Source: Hymenobacter gummosus (lineage in GTDB: Bacteria; Bacteroidota; Bacteroidia; Cytophagales; Hymenobacteraceae). From it: a DNA stretch of 64,000 nucleotides. The DNA lies in contig NZ_RXOF01000011.1 in NCBI RefSeq assembly GCF_003970915.1, forward strand, positions 62,001 to 126,000. The letters run 5' to 3'. The translations under genes were made by a program, and so were the position numbers. Of the stretch, positions 1 through 7,781 are shown piece after piece (the stretch's first letter is position 1; the number at the start of each line of letters is the position of its first letter). The notes beneath the pieces were generated by a model. That model was not told the origin of the DNA. It was given only the letters and a program-made list of their open reading frames with translations, and did no database searches.

Positions 1-280
1 ACTGCTGCACGGCCTCGGCGCGGCGCCGGGCCAGCTGCTGGTTGTAGCCAGCCGCGCCCACGCTGTCGGTGCGCCCGACCAAGGTCAGCTGCAGCCCGGG
101 CTGCCCGGCTACTGCAGCGGCCAGGCTGCGCAGCGTCTGCTCGGCCGCCGGCGACAAAGCCGCTTCGGCCGTGGCAAATTCTACGCGCTGGGTGAGCTGC
201 TGCCCGGCGGCTTGCTCGGCCCGCGTCAGCAGGCCGGCCAGCAGGCCCAGGCCCGCCACTATTCGATACCAATACTTCAT
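1..280 (-). CDS. OmpA-family outer-membrane/peptidoglycan-binding protein, 3' part cut off
   Basis: The first 93 codons of a minus-strand gene are visible; it runs off the left edge. It starts MKYWYRIVAGLGLLAGLLTRA, a plausible signal peptide. From about residue 33 the sequence has the OmpA C-terminal pattern: RVEFATAEAALSP, then LVGRTDSVGAAGYNQQLARRRAEAV, in which GRTDSxG...YNxxLAxRRAxAV is the peptidoglycan-contacting core. The family anchors the outer membrane or a lipoprotein to diaminopimelate in the wall. The OmpA domain begins almost directly after the signal peptide, so this may be a small stand-alone OmpA domain protein. The start was chosen because the signal peptide begins there and nothing better lies upstream. 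Confidence 0.8.
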   Translation of the reverse strand, partial: MKYWYRIVAGLGLLAGLLTRAEQAAGQQLTQRVEFATAEAALSPAAEQTLRSLAAAVAGQPGLQLTLVGRTDSVGAAGYNQQLARRRAEAVQQ

Positions 281-462
281 ACCTCGACGTAATACTGCCG
301 GACAAGATATTGAAGCAGCGGGAAAAACCAGCACATTATCAAGCCATTTGAGCCCACTTGGCAGCGCAGCCGACCGGGGTTTTCGGGGGCGCCGCCGGGG
401 CCTGGCCGCCGAGTCCGGGCGGCGCTGCCTAATATCGCAGCCACAACCAGCCTCGTTCCGCC

Positions 463-1062
463 ATGTCCTCGCCTACTCCTTCCGCCGCCCTGGCTGCCGA
501 GCTGCTGGCCAACCTGCGCCACAGCTTCCGCAGCTACCAGCAGCTGGCCGACACGGCCCTGGCCCGGCTCAGCCCCGAGGAGTGGCTGTGGCGGCCCGAG
601 CCGGAATCCAACAGCGCGGCCGTCATCGTGCAGCACCTGGTGGGCAACCTCCGCTCCCGCTTCACCGATTTCTGGACCGCGGACGGCGAAAAGCCCGACC
701 GGCAGCGCGACCGGGAGTTTGAGGAACCCGCCACGGCGGCCGGCGTGGAGGCGCTGCGCCAGCAGTGGGCGGCGGCCTGGCCCCTGCTCTGGGCCGTATT
801 TGAGCACCTGGAGCAGTACCCGGAAGACTGGCTGCGGCCGGTCACCATCCGGCAGGAGCCGCACACGGCCCTGGCGGCCCTGCAGCGGCAGGCCACGCAC
901 TACGCCTACCACACCGGGCAGCTGGTGCTGCTGGCCAAGGCCCGGCGCGGCGCCGGGTGGCTGAGCCTGAGCATTCCGCGGGGCCAGAGTGAGCAGTTCA
1001 ACGCCCAAATGCTGGCCCGCCACGGCGCTTCGGCCAACCTTGCGCCCGGTTCCGGAGTTTAA
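463..1062 (+). CDS. DinB-superfamily protein (DUF1572-like)
   Basis: A 199-residue soluble protein of the four-helix DinB/YfiT fold. The likely metal-site histidines are H58 (in IVQHLVGN), H146 and H150 (in THYAYHTGQLV); the closing HxxxHTGQ pattern is typical of DUF1572 proteins. Members are metal-binding proteins, some acting as thiol transferases in stress responses, but most have no known substrate, so no reaction is assigned. It is 9 bases upstream of the 2H phosphoesterase and probably co-transcribed with it. Confidence 0.75.
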   Translation: MSSPTPSAALAAELLANLRHSFRSYQQLADTALARLSPEEWLWRPEPESNSAAVIVQHLVGNLRSRFTDFWTADGEKPDRQRDREFEEPATAAGVEALRQQWAAAWPLLWAVFEHLEQYPEDWLRPVTIRQEPHTALAALQRQATHYAYHTGQLVLLAKARRGAGWLSLSIPRGQSEQFNAQMLARHGASANLAPGSGV

Positions 1063-1071
1063 GCGCCGCGT

Positions 1072-1617
1072 ATGCTTGCTATTACTTCCCTGCTCAATCC
1101 GCAGAACGCCGCCCGCATCAACGGCATCATCCAGAGCCTGGAGGACGAGTTCGGCCTCGACGACGTGCAGGCCACGCCCGACCCGCACATCACCTACCTG
1201 CTGGCCGGCGTGAGCAAACACGAGCCGCTGAAGGAGGTGCTCGAGGACATTGCCGCCACCACCGTGCCCTTCGAGGCGCACACCACCGGCCTGGGCTTGT
1301 TTCCGGGCCCGAATCCGGTCATCTACATCCCCGTGCTCCGCTCCGACGAGCTGAACCGCCTGCACCGCCGCCTGCTCGGCGCCACCGAGCCGCTGTGCCT
1401 GCGCACCGATAAGTTCAGCACGCCCGAGCTGTGGCTGCCCCACATTTCGCTGGCCCTGCACGACACCACGCCCGAGCTGCTGGGCCCGGTGCTGCAGTAC
1501 CTCAACGAGCAGACCTTCAACCTGAAGCTGCGCATCAGCAACCTGGCCATCCTGCGCCAGGAAGGCGAGCAGTTTGTTCCCGAAGAGGTGTACCCGCTGG
1601 AAGGCGAGGATGAGTGA
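1072..1617 (+). CDS. 2H phosphoesterase / 2'-5' RNA ligase-like protein
   Basis: A 181-residue protein with the two diagnostic HxT/S motifs of the 2H phosphoesterase superfamily: PHITYLL (H39-x-T41) and PHISLAL (H124-x-S126), spaced as in the LigT/YjcG/CPDase group. Such enzymes act on 2'-5' or cyclic phosphodiester bonds in RNA or nucleotides; the substrate cannot be told from sequence. The start ATG is 9 bases after the DinB-like gene, suggesting a two-gene operon. The region after its stop codon is a word-repeat spacer rather than a simple terminator. Confidence 0.75.
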   Translation: MLAITSLLNPQNAARINGIIQSLEDEFGLDDVQATPDPHITYLLAGVSKHEPLKEVLEDIAATTVPFEAHTTGLGLFPGPNPVIYIPVLRSDELNRLHRRLLGATEPLCLRTDKFSTPELWLPHISLALHDTTPELLGPVLQYLNEQTFNLKLRISNLAILRQEGEQFVPEEVYPLEGEDE

Positions 1618-1779
1618 GCAATGACTGATGGCTCAATGGCTAAACTGTTAAATGGCTGTTTGTTCTGACGCGTGCAGCCAGGAACGACCAGCCATTTAAC
1701 CATCCAGAAGACCAGAACGACCGGCCATTCAACCATGCAGCCATTTGGCCATTAGGAAAAGCAGTCATTCAATCATTGC
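1618..1779. repeat. Word-repeat spacer with inverted arms (AATGGCT / AGCCATT)
   Basis: The spacer after the 2H phosphoesterase is made of degenerate short words. The left side (1618-1657) carries repeated ATGGCT and TTAAATGGCT words; the right side (about 1686-1779) carries their complements, AGCCATTTAACC, GGCCATT, GCAGCCATTT and CATTCAATCATTGC. The two sides can pair into a long imperfect hairpin. The word AAATGGCTG...GTTCTGACG recurs at 10813-10895, and the right-end word is the complement of the ATGATTGA unit after menE. Confidence 0.7.
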
Positions 1780-1809
1780 GTTACTTTGCCCCGCACCAAC
1801 CCGCTGCCT

Positions 1810-2271
1810 ATGTACTCCACGCTACTACTGCTGCACTCCTGGACGCGCTGGCTCGTCCTCATTTTTGGTTTGATTGCCTTCCTGCGCGCCTTTACGGGCT
1901 GGCAGGGCCGCAAGCCCTACGTCGGGGCCGACAACGGCATGGGCGCCGCCTTTGTGGGCAGCATGCACCTGCAGCTGCTGCTGGGCCTGCTGCTTTACTT
2001 CACCAGCCCCTTCGGCGCGAAGGCCTTTGAAACGGCCGGCGGCGCCGTGATGAAAGACGCGACTGGCCGCTTTTTCGCCGTGGAGCACCTGACCGTGATG
2101 CTGCTGGCCGTCATTGCCGCTCAGGTGGGCCGCAGCCTCTCCAAGAAAGCCCAGGACGCCGTGCTCAAGCACAAAAAGGCCGCCATCTGGTTTGGCGTCG
2201 CCCTGCTGCTGGTGCTGCTGATGATTCCCTGGGGCATCTGGAACCCGGCCCGCCCGCTGTTCCGCTTCTAG
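1810..2271 (+). CDS. Small integral membrane protein, cytochrome-b-like histidine pattern
   Basis: A 153-residue protein with about four hydrophobic segments and histidines near membrane ends: H9 (LLLHSWTRW), one in SMHLQLLLGLLLY and one in FAVEHLTVML. This spacing of single histidines is seen in small haem-b-type membrane proteins, but no ligand is proven. The start at 1810 is preferred over an upstream ATG because the hydrophobic N-terminus begins there. It is followed by a strong terminator, so it is probably a single-gene unit. Function unknown. Confidence 0.65.
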   Translation: MYSTLLLLHSWTRWLVLIFGLIAFLRAFTGWQGRKPYVGADNGMGAAFVGSMHLQLLLGLLLYFTSPFGAKAFETAGGAVMKDATGRFFAVEHLTVMLLAVIAAQVGRSLSKKAQDAVLKHKKAAIWFGVALLLVLLMIPWGIWNPARPLFRF

Positions 2272-2293
2272 CCCAGTTCCGGCCTTGCCTGAG

Positions 2294-2330
2294 CGCCCTG
2301 CCAAGCCCAACTTGGCAGGGCGTTTTTTTA
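2294..2330 (+). terminator. Rho-independent terminator after the membrane protein gene
   Basis: A perfect 12-bp stem (CGCCCTGCCAAG, 2294-2305, with CTTGGCAGGGCG, 2311-2322), a 5-base loop and a T7 tail. Confidence 0.9.
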
Positions 2331-2347
2331 TCCCCGCCCAGTTTATC

Positions 2348-2995
2348 ATGCCCGCCTCCACGCTAGCTGCCCAGGCCTTCACCAGCTGCCTGCTCCTGCT
2401 GAGCGTGCTGGCCGGCTGCCAGCCCAAGCAGCGGCCCGTAGCTGAGGCTGCCCCGACCGGCGCTGAGCCGGCAGCGGATACCGTAGCCGGGCCACTAGCC
2501 CGCGCCGCTATTCACCGGCAGTTTGCGCAGTGGCGGCAGCGGCAGGTGCGCGCCGGCCGGCTCTGGGCGCCCGACAGCTGCAAGCCCTGGCTGCTCCGGG
2601 GCCGGGAGCTGCCCGAGCTGCCGCTGAGCCTGCCCGACAGCGCGGAGTACAGCTACTCGTTTGCCGACCTCAACCAGGACGGCCGCCTCGACGGACTTAT
2701 GACTTTCGTGCCGGCTCAGTGCGACGGGGGCACCGGGGTGCTGTGGCTGCACCTGCGCTACGAAGTGCTGGCCTTGTCGGCCGCCCGGGGCTACCGCCTG
2801 CACGACTCGCTGCGGCTGGCGCAGTTCAGCCGCCGCCCGGCCGCCGAGAAGGCGGGCTTCTACGAGCTTGACAGCCTGGGCCCCAACCGCCTGTACGCGA
2901 CTTACCTGGAGTTCGGCCCGGAGTCGTCGGCCTGCTGCCCCAAGGTCCGGCGCCCGGCGGTATTCGACTTCGCGGCCCGGCGGCGCCTGCGCTGA
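2348..2995 (+). CDS. Lipoprotein with an EF-hand-like loop
   Basis: A 215-residue predicted lipoprotein: hydrophobic stretch then LLLSVLAGC, with the lipid-modified cysteine at residue 24. The mature part contains FADLNQDGRLDGLMTF, an EF-hand/dockerin-type DxNxDGxxD calcium-loop pattern as found in FG-GAP/VCBS-like secreted proteins. No enzyme motif is seen. The start at 2348 gives the signal peptide its normal length; the frame is open slightly upstream through the terminator, which is not plausible coding sequence. Function unknown. Confidence 0.65.
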   Translation: MPASTLAAQAFTSCLLLLSVLAGCQPKQRPVAEAAPTGAEPAADTVAGPLARAAIHRQFAQWRQRQVRAGRLWAPDSCKPWLLRGRELPELPLSLPDSAEYSYSFADLNQDGRLDGLMTFVPAQCDGGTGVLWLHLRYEVLALSAARGYRLHDSLRLAQFSRRPAAEKAGFYELDSLGPNRLYATYLEFGPESSACCPKVRRPAVFDFAARRRLR

Positions 2996-3054
2996 GTGGC
3001 CGGCACTCTGCCGGATTAGGGCTAAATTTGAGCCTGTCCCAGCTATTCATCCCC

Positions 3055-3525
3055 ATGAAACAATTGCGTTGGTTTCCGCTACTGGCCCTGCCCCTGCTGT
3101 TGAGCAGCTGCGAAGACGACACCACCGACACCAGCCAGTGCGGCGACGTGGCGCCCCCGCCCGCCGGCTATAAAGTGCTACTGAGCATCGATACCGTGCG
3201 CGACGCCCAGCGCCAGCTGCAGTTTGTGCTGCGCGCCCGCGACAACCAGACCTACAACTGCGGCAACTACGCGCTGCAGACCATCCTGTACGCCCGCGGC
3301 AACCAGCTGGAGTTTTCCGTCTGCGGGGCCCAGCAAAACGGCGCTACCTGCACCACGCCCCCCGGTCCCGCCATTACGCGCACCACCATCAGCGGCTTTT
3401 TGGGGGCCAATTTCCCGCTGCAAATCAACATCCGCGGCCAGCGCAGCACCGGCACCCTGAACCTGCGCGACATTCCCTACCAGATATTCCTGAACGACAC
3501 GACCTACGTAGCCGCGCGCCGCTAA
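3055..3525 (+). CDS. Small lipoprotein, paralogue of the N-terminal half of 6871-7689
   Basis: A 156-residue lipoprotein: MKQLRWFPLLALPLLLSSC puts the lipobox cysteine at residue 19. The mature protein shares an ordered pattern with the lipoprotein at 6871-7689: L-x-x-R-AR near the start, then C-x-NYxLxT, a GxxLxF/LxxG segment, a second C before PG-x-A, an I/S-rich turn, and a TGTL strand near the end. Two conserved cysteines may form a disulfide. No family name is known to me; a small beta-sandwich is likely. The promoter is not clear. Confidence 0.65.
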   Translation: MKQLRWFPLLALPLLLSSCEDDTTDTSQCGDVAPPPAGYKVLLSIDTVRDAQRQLQFVLRARDNQTYNCGNYALQTILYARGNQLEFSVCGAQQNGATCTTPPGPAITRTTISGFLGANFPLQINIRGQRSTGTLNLRDIPYQIFLNDTTYVAARR

Positions 3526-3548
3526 GGCTCCGCTACTGCCCTGGCCCG

Positions 3549-3581
3549 AGCCGGCTGACTGCGCGTCAGCCGGCTTTTTTT
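3549..3581 (+). terminator. Rho-independent terminator
   Basis: Stem AGCCGGCTGAC (3549-3559) pairs perfectly with GTCAGCCGGCT (3565-3575) around a 5-base loop, followed by a T-run. Confidence 0.9.
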
Positions 3582-3650
3582 GGGCCCGTCGCGCTGGCCG
3601 GCAGCCGGGTAATTGGCTATATTTCCCCCTGACTTGCAGCCCCTACCGCT

Positions 3651-4460
3651 TTGGAAACGCTTACGCACCCTTCTCCCCCGCTTGAGGCGCCGGCGGCCGC
3701 GGCCGCCCAGCACCCCTGCCTGAACTGCGGGCAGGCCGTGCCCGAGCGGTTTTGCACCCGCTGCGGGCAGGATGTGCACCACACGCACCGCATTACCCTG
3801 CACCACCTGCTCCACGACATTCCGCACTCGGTGTGGCACGTCGACCGGGGCATCCTGTTTACGGTGCGCGAGACGCTGCGGCGCCCCGGCTCCACCATCC
3901 GGCGCTACCTGGCCGGCGAGCGGGCGGCGCACTACCGGCCGCTGGCGCTGGTGCTGCTGCTGGCGGGCGTGTACTCGCTGCTGGTGCTGGCGCTGCCCAT
4001 TCAGCTGGTCGCGCCCAGGCCAGCTGGCGCCTCGGCGCAGGCCACCCAGATGATTGAGGCCAACCGCTTTGCCTTCAAATACATGGGGTGGCTCTGCGTG
4101 GCCATGCTGCCGGTATTTGCCCTGGGCACCTGGGCGCTGCTGCGGCGGCTACGCTACAACCTGGCCGAGCACCTGACCGCCCACGCCCTGGTAATGGGCG
4201 CGGCCCTGGCCCTGCAAGTGCTGAGCGTGCCACTGCTGGCCGGCGCCTCGGGCACCGCCGCGTTCAAGCCCGTGTACTACGTGGCGGCCCTGCTGCTGCC
4301 CGCGTTTCAGATGCTGGCTTTCACCCAACTGGCCACGCCGGCCTACCGGCTGCCCGCGGCGCTGTGGCGCAGCGGCCTGGCCATTCTGGTGGGCTTTGTG
4401 CTGTTCAGCCTCTTCAACAGCACGGTATCCGAGCTGGCCGTGGGCTACCACGGTCACTAA
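3651..4460 (+). CDS. DUF3667 membrane protein, first of a tandem pair
   Basis: A 269-residue protein with an N-terminal zinc-ribbon-like unit (CLNCGQ at 23-28 and CTRCGQ at 35-40), the conserved juxtamembrane block HRITLHHLLHDIPHSVWHVD, an RRPGSTIRRYLAGERAAHYRP motif and then several hydrophobic helices. This is the architecture of DUF3667, a Bacteroidota family of unknown role. The start is a TTG; there is no in-frame ATG upstream before non-coding sequence. The next gene is a paralogue 28 bases downstream. Confidence 0.8.
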   Translation: METLTHPSPPLEAPAAAAAQHPCLNCGQAVPERFCTRCGQDVHHTHRITLHHLLHDIPHSVWHVDRGILFTVRETLRRPGSTIRRYLAGERAAHYRPLALVLLLAGVYSLLVLALPIQLVAPRPAGASAQATQMIEANRFAFKYMGWLCVAMLPVFALGTWALLRRLRYNLAEHLTAHALVMGAALALQVLSVPLLAGASGTAAFKPVYYVAALLLPAFQMLAFTQLATPAYRLPAALWRSGLAILVGFVLFSLFNSTVSELAVGYHGH

Positions 4461-4488
4461 CTGTATTCTACTGCCACTTTCGCCGCTT

Positions 4489-5394
4489 ATGAGCACACTT
4501 TCTACCCTTACTCCGCCCCCAGCCACGCAGCATTCCGCGGCGCCGCACCACGCCCACCACCCGGCGGACTGCCTCAACTGCGGCCACCCCGTGCCCGACC
4601 GCTTCTGCGGCCGCTGCGGGCAGGATGCCCACCACACGCACCGCTTCGAGCTGGCCGACATGCTCCACGACATTCCGCACTCCATCTGGCACGTCGACAA
4701 GGGCATCCTGTACACGCTCAAAACGATGGTGCTGCGCCCCGGCCCCACCATCCGCTCCTACCTGGCCGGGCAGCGCGTCGACCACTTCCGGCCCCTGTCG
4801 CTGCTGTTTATGATTACGGGCCTGTACGCGCTGCTGTGCTCGGTGCTGCACATCAGCGCCCTGCCCCCCCGCGACCCGAACATGCCCCAGGTGGTGTGGG
4901 AGTTGCAGAAGTCGACCACCGACTTCTTCATGAAGTACCTGAGCTGGTTCTACGTGGCCATGGTGCCGGTGTGGGCGCTGTTTGCGCGCTGGCTGCTGCG
5001 GCGCGGCGGCTACAACTACGCCGAGTGCCTCATCATCGTGGCGTTTATCACGGCCATCGGCAATTTCTTCGCCCTGCTCTACCTGCCGGTACTCTACAAC
5101 TACAGCGGCACGGCCCAGATTGGCACCGTCAGCATGTTGTTCTTGCTGCCGGTACTCGGGTACGCCACCTGGGCTTACGGCAGCCTGCTGAAGCACACCA
5201 GCCTGAGCCTGTTCGGCCGCCTCTGGCGCGGATTCACCACCTACCTGCTGGGCTACGTGACCTGCGTTACGGCTATTGTTGTCTTCTCTTACGCCATGAA
5301 CTGGTCGAAGGTGAAGGCCGCTTACAAAGAGCAGATTCGCCTGGAAATGCAGAAGCAGGGCGCCAAAGCTGCGTCGGCGGCCCCCACTCACTAA
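4489..5394 (+). CDS. DUF3667 membrane protein, second of a tandem pair
   Basis: A 301-residue paralogue of the preceding gene with the same order: paired CLNCG/CGRCG cysteines, FELADMLHDIPHSIWHVDKG, LRPGPTIRSYLAGQRVDHFRP and about five membrane segments. The two proteins are closest in the cysteine unit and juxtamembrane block and diverge in the membrane part, as expected from an old tandem duplication. The start at 4489 matches the paralogue; the frame is open further upstream but overlaps the previous gene. Transcription ends in a hairpin at 5429-5463. Confidence 0.8.
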   Translation: MSTLSTLTPPPATQHSAAPHHAHHPADCLNCGHPVPDRFCGRCGQDAHHTHRFELADMLHDIPHSIWHVDKGILYTLKTMVLRPGPTIRSYLAGQRVDHFRPLSLLFMITGLYALLCSVLHISALPPRDPNMPQVVWELQKSTTDFFMKYLSWFYVAMVPVWALFARWLLRRGGYNYAECLIIVAFITAIGNFFALLYLPVLYNYSGTAQIGTVSMLFLLPVLGYATWAYGSLLKHTSLSLFGRLWRGFTTYLLGYVTCVTAIVVFSYAMNWSKVKAAYKEQIRLEMQKQGAKAASAAPTH

Positions 5395-5428
5395 GGCGGC
5401 CACCCCGCGCTGCCGTTGCCAACAACGA

Positions 5429-5463
5429 AGGGCCGCCGCAACTCAGGTTGCGGCGGCCCTTTT
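5429..5463. terminator. Bidirectional terminator between convergent genes
   Basis: A perfect 14-bp stem, 5429-5442 with 5447-5460 (core GGGCCGCCGCAAC), and a TCAG loop with a short T tail. It lies between the DUF3667 gene and the convergent dehydrogenase gene and can serve both. Confidence 0.8.
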
Positions 5464-5489
5464 CGTAGCCAGATTTCTGACCGATGTGC

Positions 5490-6251
5490 CTACAGGAACA
5501 TGCCCCCCGAGGCTTCGATGCGCTGGGCGTTGATCCAGCGGGCATCCTCGGTGCAGAGGAAGGCCACCACCCCGCCGATGTCCTCCGGCAGGCCCACCCG
5601 GCCCAGGGCCGTCTGGCTGGCAATGTGCTGGTTGACCTGGGCGTTGTCGCGCACCACGCCGCCGCCGAAGTCGGTTTCGATGGCCCCGGGCGCCACGATG
5701 TTGACGGCAATGCCGCGGGCGCCCAGCTCCTTGGCCTGGTAGCGCGTGAGCACCTCCATGGCGCCCTTCATGGCCGCGTAGGCCGCGTAGCCGGGCGTGG
5801 CGAAGCGGGCCAGCCCGCTGGAAATGTTGATGATGCGCCCGCCGTCGGCCAGCAGCGGCAGGGCCTGCTGGGTGAGGAAGAACGGGCCCTTGAAATGAAT
5901 GTCGACCAGCTCGTCGAACTGCTGCTCGGTGGTGTCGGCGAAGGCGGCGTGAATGCCGATGCCGGCGTTGTTGATGAGGTAGTGGAACCGCTCGGTGCCG
6001 AACGTCTGCTGCAGGGTGCCGCGCAGCTGCTCGAAGAAGGCGGGGAAGCTGCCCGACTGGGCCACGTCGAGGGGCAGGGCGGCGGCGCGGCGGCCCAGGG
6101 CCTCGATTTCGGCCACCACGGCCGCGGCCTCTTCCTGCTGGCTGCGGTAGGTCAGTACCACGTCGATGCCCTTCTGGGCCAGGCTCAGGGCCATGTTGCG
6201 GCCCAGGCCGCGGCTGCCGCCGGTAACCAGGGCAATGTTGGCTGCACTCAT
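5490..6251 (-). CDS. Short-chain dehydrogenase/reductase (SDR)
   Basis: A 253-residue classical SDR: cofactor motif TGGSRGLG near the N-terminus, LINNAGIG in the fold core, catalytic serine in INISSGLARF, catalytic YAAMK (Tyr-x-x-x-Lys), and the PG-x-I/T substrate-loop block. An NAD(P)(H)-dependent oxidoreductase; R16 in the glycine loop and R37 after strand 2 are compatible with NADP. Substrate unknown. The AraC-type gene just upstream on the same strand (6329-6742) is probably its regulator. Confidence 0.85.
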   Translation of the reverse strand: MSAANIALVTGGSRGLGRNMALSLAQKGIDVVLTYRSQQEEAAAVVAEIEALGRRAAALPLDVAQSGSFPAFFEQLRGTLQQTFGTERFHYLINNAGIGIHAAFADTTEQQFDELVDIHFKGPFFLTQQALPLLADGGRIINISSGLARFATPGYAAYAAMKGAMEVLTRYQAKELGARGIAVNIVAPGAIETDFGGGVVRDNAQVNQHIASQTALGRVGLPEDIGGVVAFLCTEDARWINAQRIEASGGMFL

Positions 6252-6328
6252 AAGATCAGGGTTGGTGAAATGGATGATGCGGCAAAGGTCGCCCCTCGCC
6301 CCCGCCGGCTTATGGTGACAGTTTCAGT

Positions 6329-6742
6329 TTAAATGGTGACTGTTTCCGCTTCCCGCTGCCGGGCCCACTCGGCTTCGCGGTACTGCTTCGGGGTGAGGCC
6401 GGCAAAGCGCTTGAAGAACTTGGTGAAGTTCGAGGGGTCGTAGGTGAGGCGGGCGGCCACCTCCGCCACCGGCGCCGCCGATTCCAGCAGCAGGCGCTGG
6501 GCCACGGCCAGGATGCGCCGCTCGAAGTAGTGGCAGGGCGAGTGGCCGGTGGTTAGCCGGATGGTGTTGCTCAGGTGCGTGGGATGAATGCAGAGCCGCG
6601 CGGCCAAATCACGGATTTCCAGCATTTCCGTGGCGCGGCCCGCTTCCAGATCGGCCAGGTGCTGGTCGATTTCGCGCAGGAAGTCGGCCAGGATTTCGTG
6701 CTGCCGGGCCAGGATTTTCTTGGGTATGGGAGTGGGTGCCAT
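6329..6742 (-). CDS. Short AraC-family regulator (HTH domain only)
   Basis: A 137-residue protein made almost entirely of an AraC-type DNA-binding domain: first helix-turn-helix around EIRDLAARLCIHPTHLSNTIR (42-62), second around AEVAARLTYDPSNFTKFFKRFAGLTPKQYR (93-122). There is no sensory N-domain, so ligand control is not evident. The start at 6742 is preferred to an upstream ATG because the latter adds an unrelated tail into the divergent promoter region. It precedes the SDR gene at 5490-6251 on the same strand and most likely controls it. Confidence 0.8.
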   Translation of the reverse strand: MAPTPIPKKILARQHEILADFLREIDQHLADLEAGRATEMLEIRDLAARLCIHPTHLSNTIRLTTGHSPCHYFERRILAVAQRLLLESAAPVAEVAARLTYDPSNFTKFFKRFAGLTPKQYREAEWARQREAETVTI

Positions 6743-6870
6743 GCTAAGCGCAAGTTGCAACGCGGCTCTTTTGTTTGACCACTCCGCCGCCGCCGGTAGC
6801 ATAATATTTGCGGCTGGTCGTTGTGGCTGCGGTCAGCCCTTTATCAGCCGCCCCTTTTATTTCTTCTCCT

Positions 6871-7689
6871 ATGATTTTTTCTTCTACGCTGCACCGGACC
6901 GCCTTGGCCGGTCTGCTGGCCCTGAGCAGCCTCGCCGCCTGCAAGGAAGACCAGGACGCCCTAAATATTGCGTGCACCGGTCCGGGAGCTACCACGCCCG
7001 ACAAGCTCTTTCTGAGCCCGCAGGAAGAGCTTTCGACCAGCGGCCGAAAGCTGTGGCTGACCGCCCGCACGCAGGCCTGGTTTCCCTGCGCCAACTACCG
7101 CCTGCCCACTACGGCTACGCTTAGCGGCTCGCACCTGACGCTGCAATACGGGCAGCCCCAGGAGCCCACCATGTGCCTGACGGCCCCGGGTTTTGCCGGG
7201 GCGCAGGAGAATATTACCAGCCTGGCGCCTGGCAGCTACACCCTGCGCTTGCAGGTGGGAACCCGCAAAACCACCGGCACCCTGCTCGTGCAGCCCGACC
7301 GGGTGGAGCTCAGCACCTGCGACACCAACCTGGTAGCCGTGCGCCACCCGCTGCTGCGGCGCGTGCCGGTGGGCACCATCTGGACGCGCGCCAGCTCCAC
7401 CGCGGGCACGGCCGCCGCCGAGGCCACGGTGCGCTCCATGCGCGACTCGCTGCTGCGCCTCGGCGCCCAGCCCCTCGCGCTGCTGCCGGGCTACTACGGG
7501 CAGTTCACGCTCGACGCCAGCGGCAACCCGGTTATCGACCGCTCGGGGTATCACCCCTCGGCCGTGCTGACCAGCGCCGTGCTGGCTTACTCGGGCCCGA
7601 TGGCCCGGCTCCAGGCCTACCTCGACCGCCACCGGGCCAACGGCCTCTACGTGGTCATCCAGGCCGACAACGGGCAGCAGGCACATTAG
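6871..7689 (+). CDS. Lipoprotein, larger paralogue of 3055-3525
   Basis: A 272-residue lipoprotein: MIFSSTLHRTALAGLLALSS then LAAC lipobox. Residues about 35-150 repeat the pattern of the small lipoprotein at 3055-3525 (LxxRTQAWFPCANYRLPT, LTLQYGQPQ, TMCLTAPGFA, TGTLLVQ). A second region of about 110 residues has no relative in the window; it includes RHPLLRRVPVGTIWTRA and DRHRANGLYVVIQADNG. Unrecognised family. It is divergent from the AraC gene at 6742. Confidence 0.65.
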   Translation: MIFSSTLHRTALAGLLALSSLAACKEDQDALNIACTGPGATTPDKLFLSPQEELSTSGRKLWLTARTQAWFPCANYRLPTTATLSGSHLTLQYGQPQEPTMCLTAPGFAGAQENITSLAPGSYTLRLQVGTRKTTGTLLVQPDRVELSTCDTNLVAVRHPLLRRVPVGTIWTRASSTAGTAAAEATVRSMRDSLLRLGAQPLALLPGYYGQFTLDASGNPVIDRSGYHPSAVLTSAVLAYSGPMARLQAYLDRHRANGLYVVIQADNGQQAH

Positions 7690-7781
7690 ACGGACCGCAG
7701 CAAGGCTACTTTGCCGCCCGGCCGGGGTGCGGGCCTACCTGGCCGGCATCCCGGCCGGTTTGATTTACGTAACTTCCCGGC

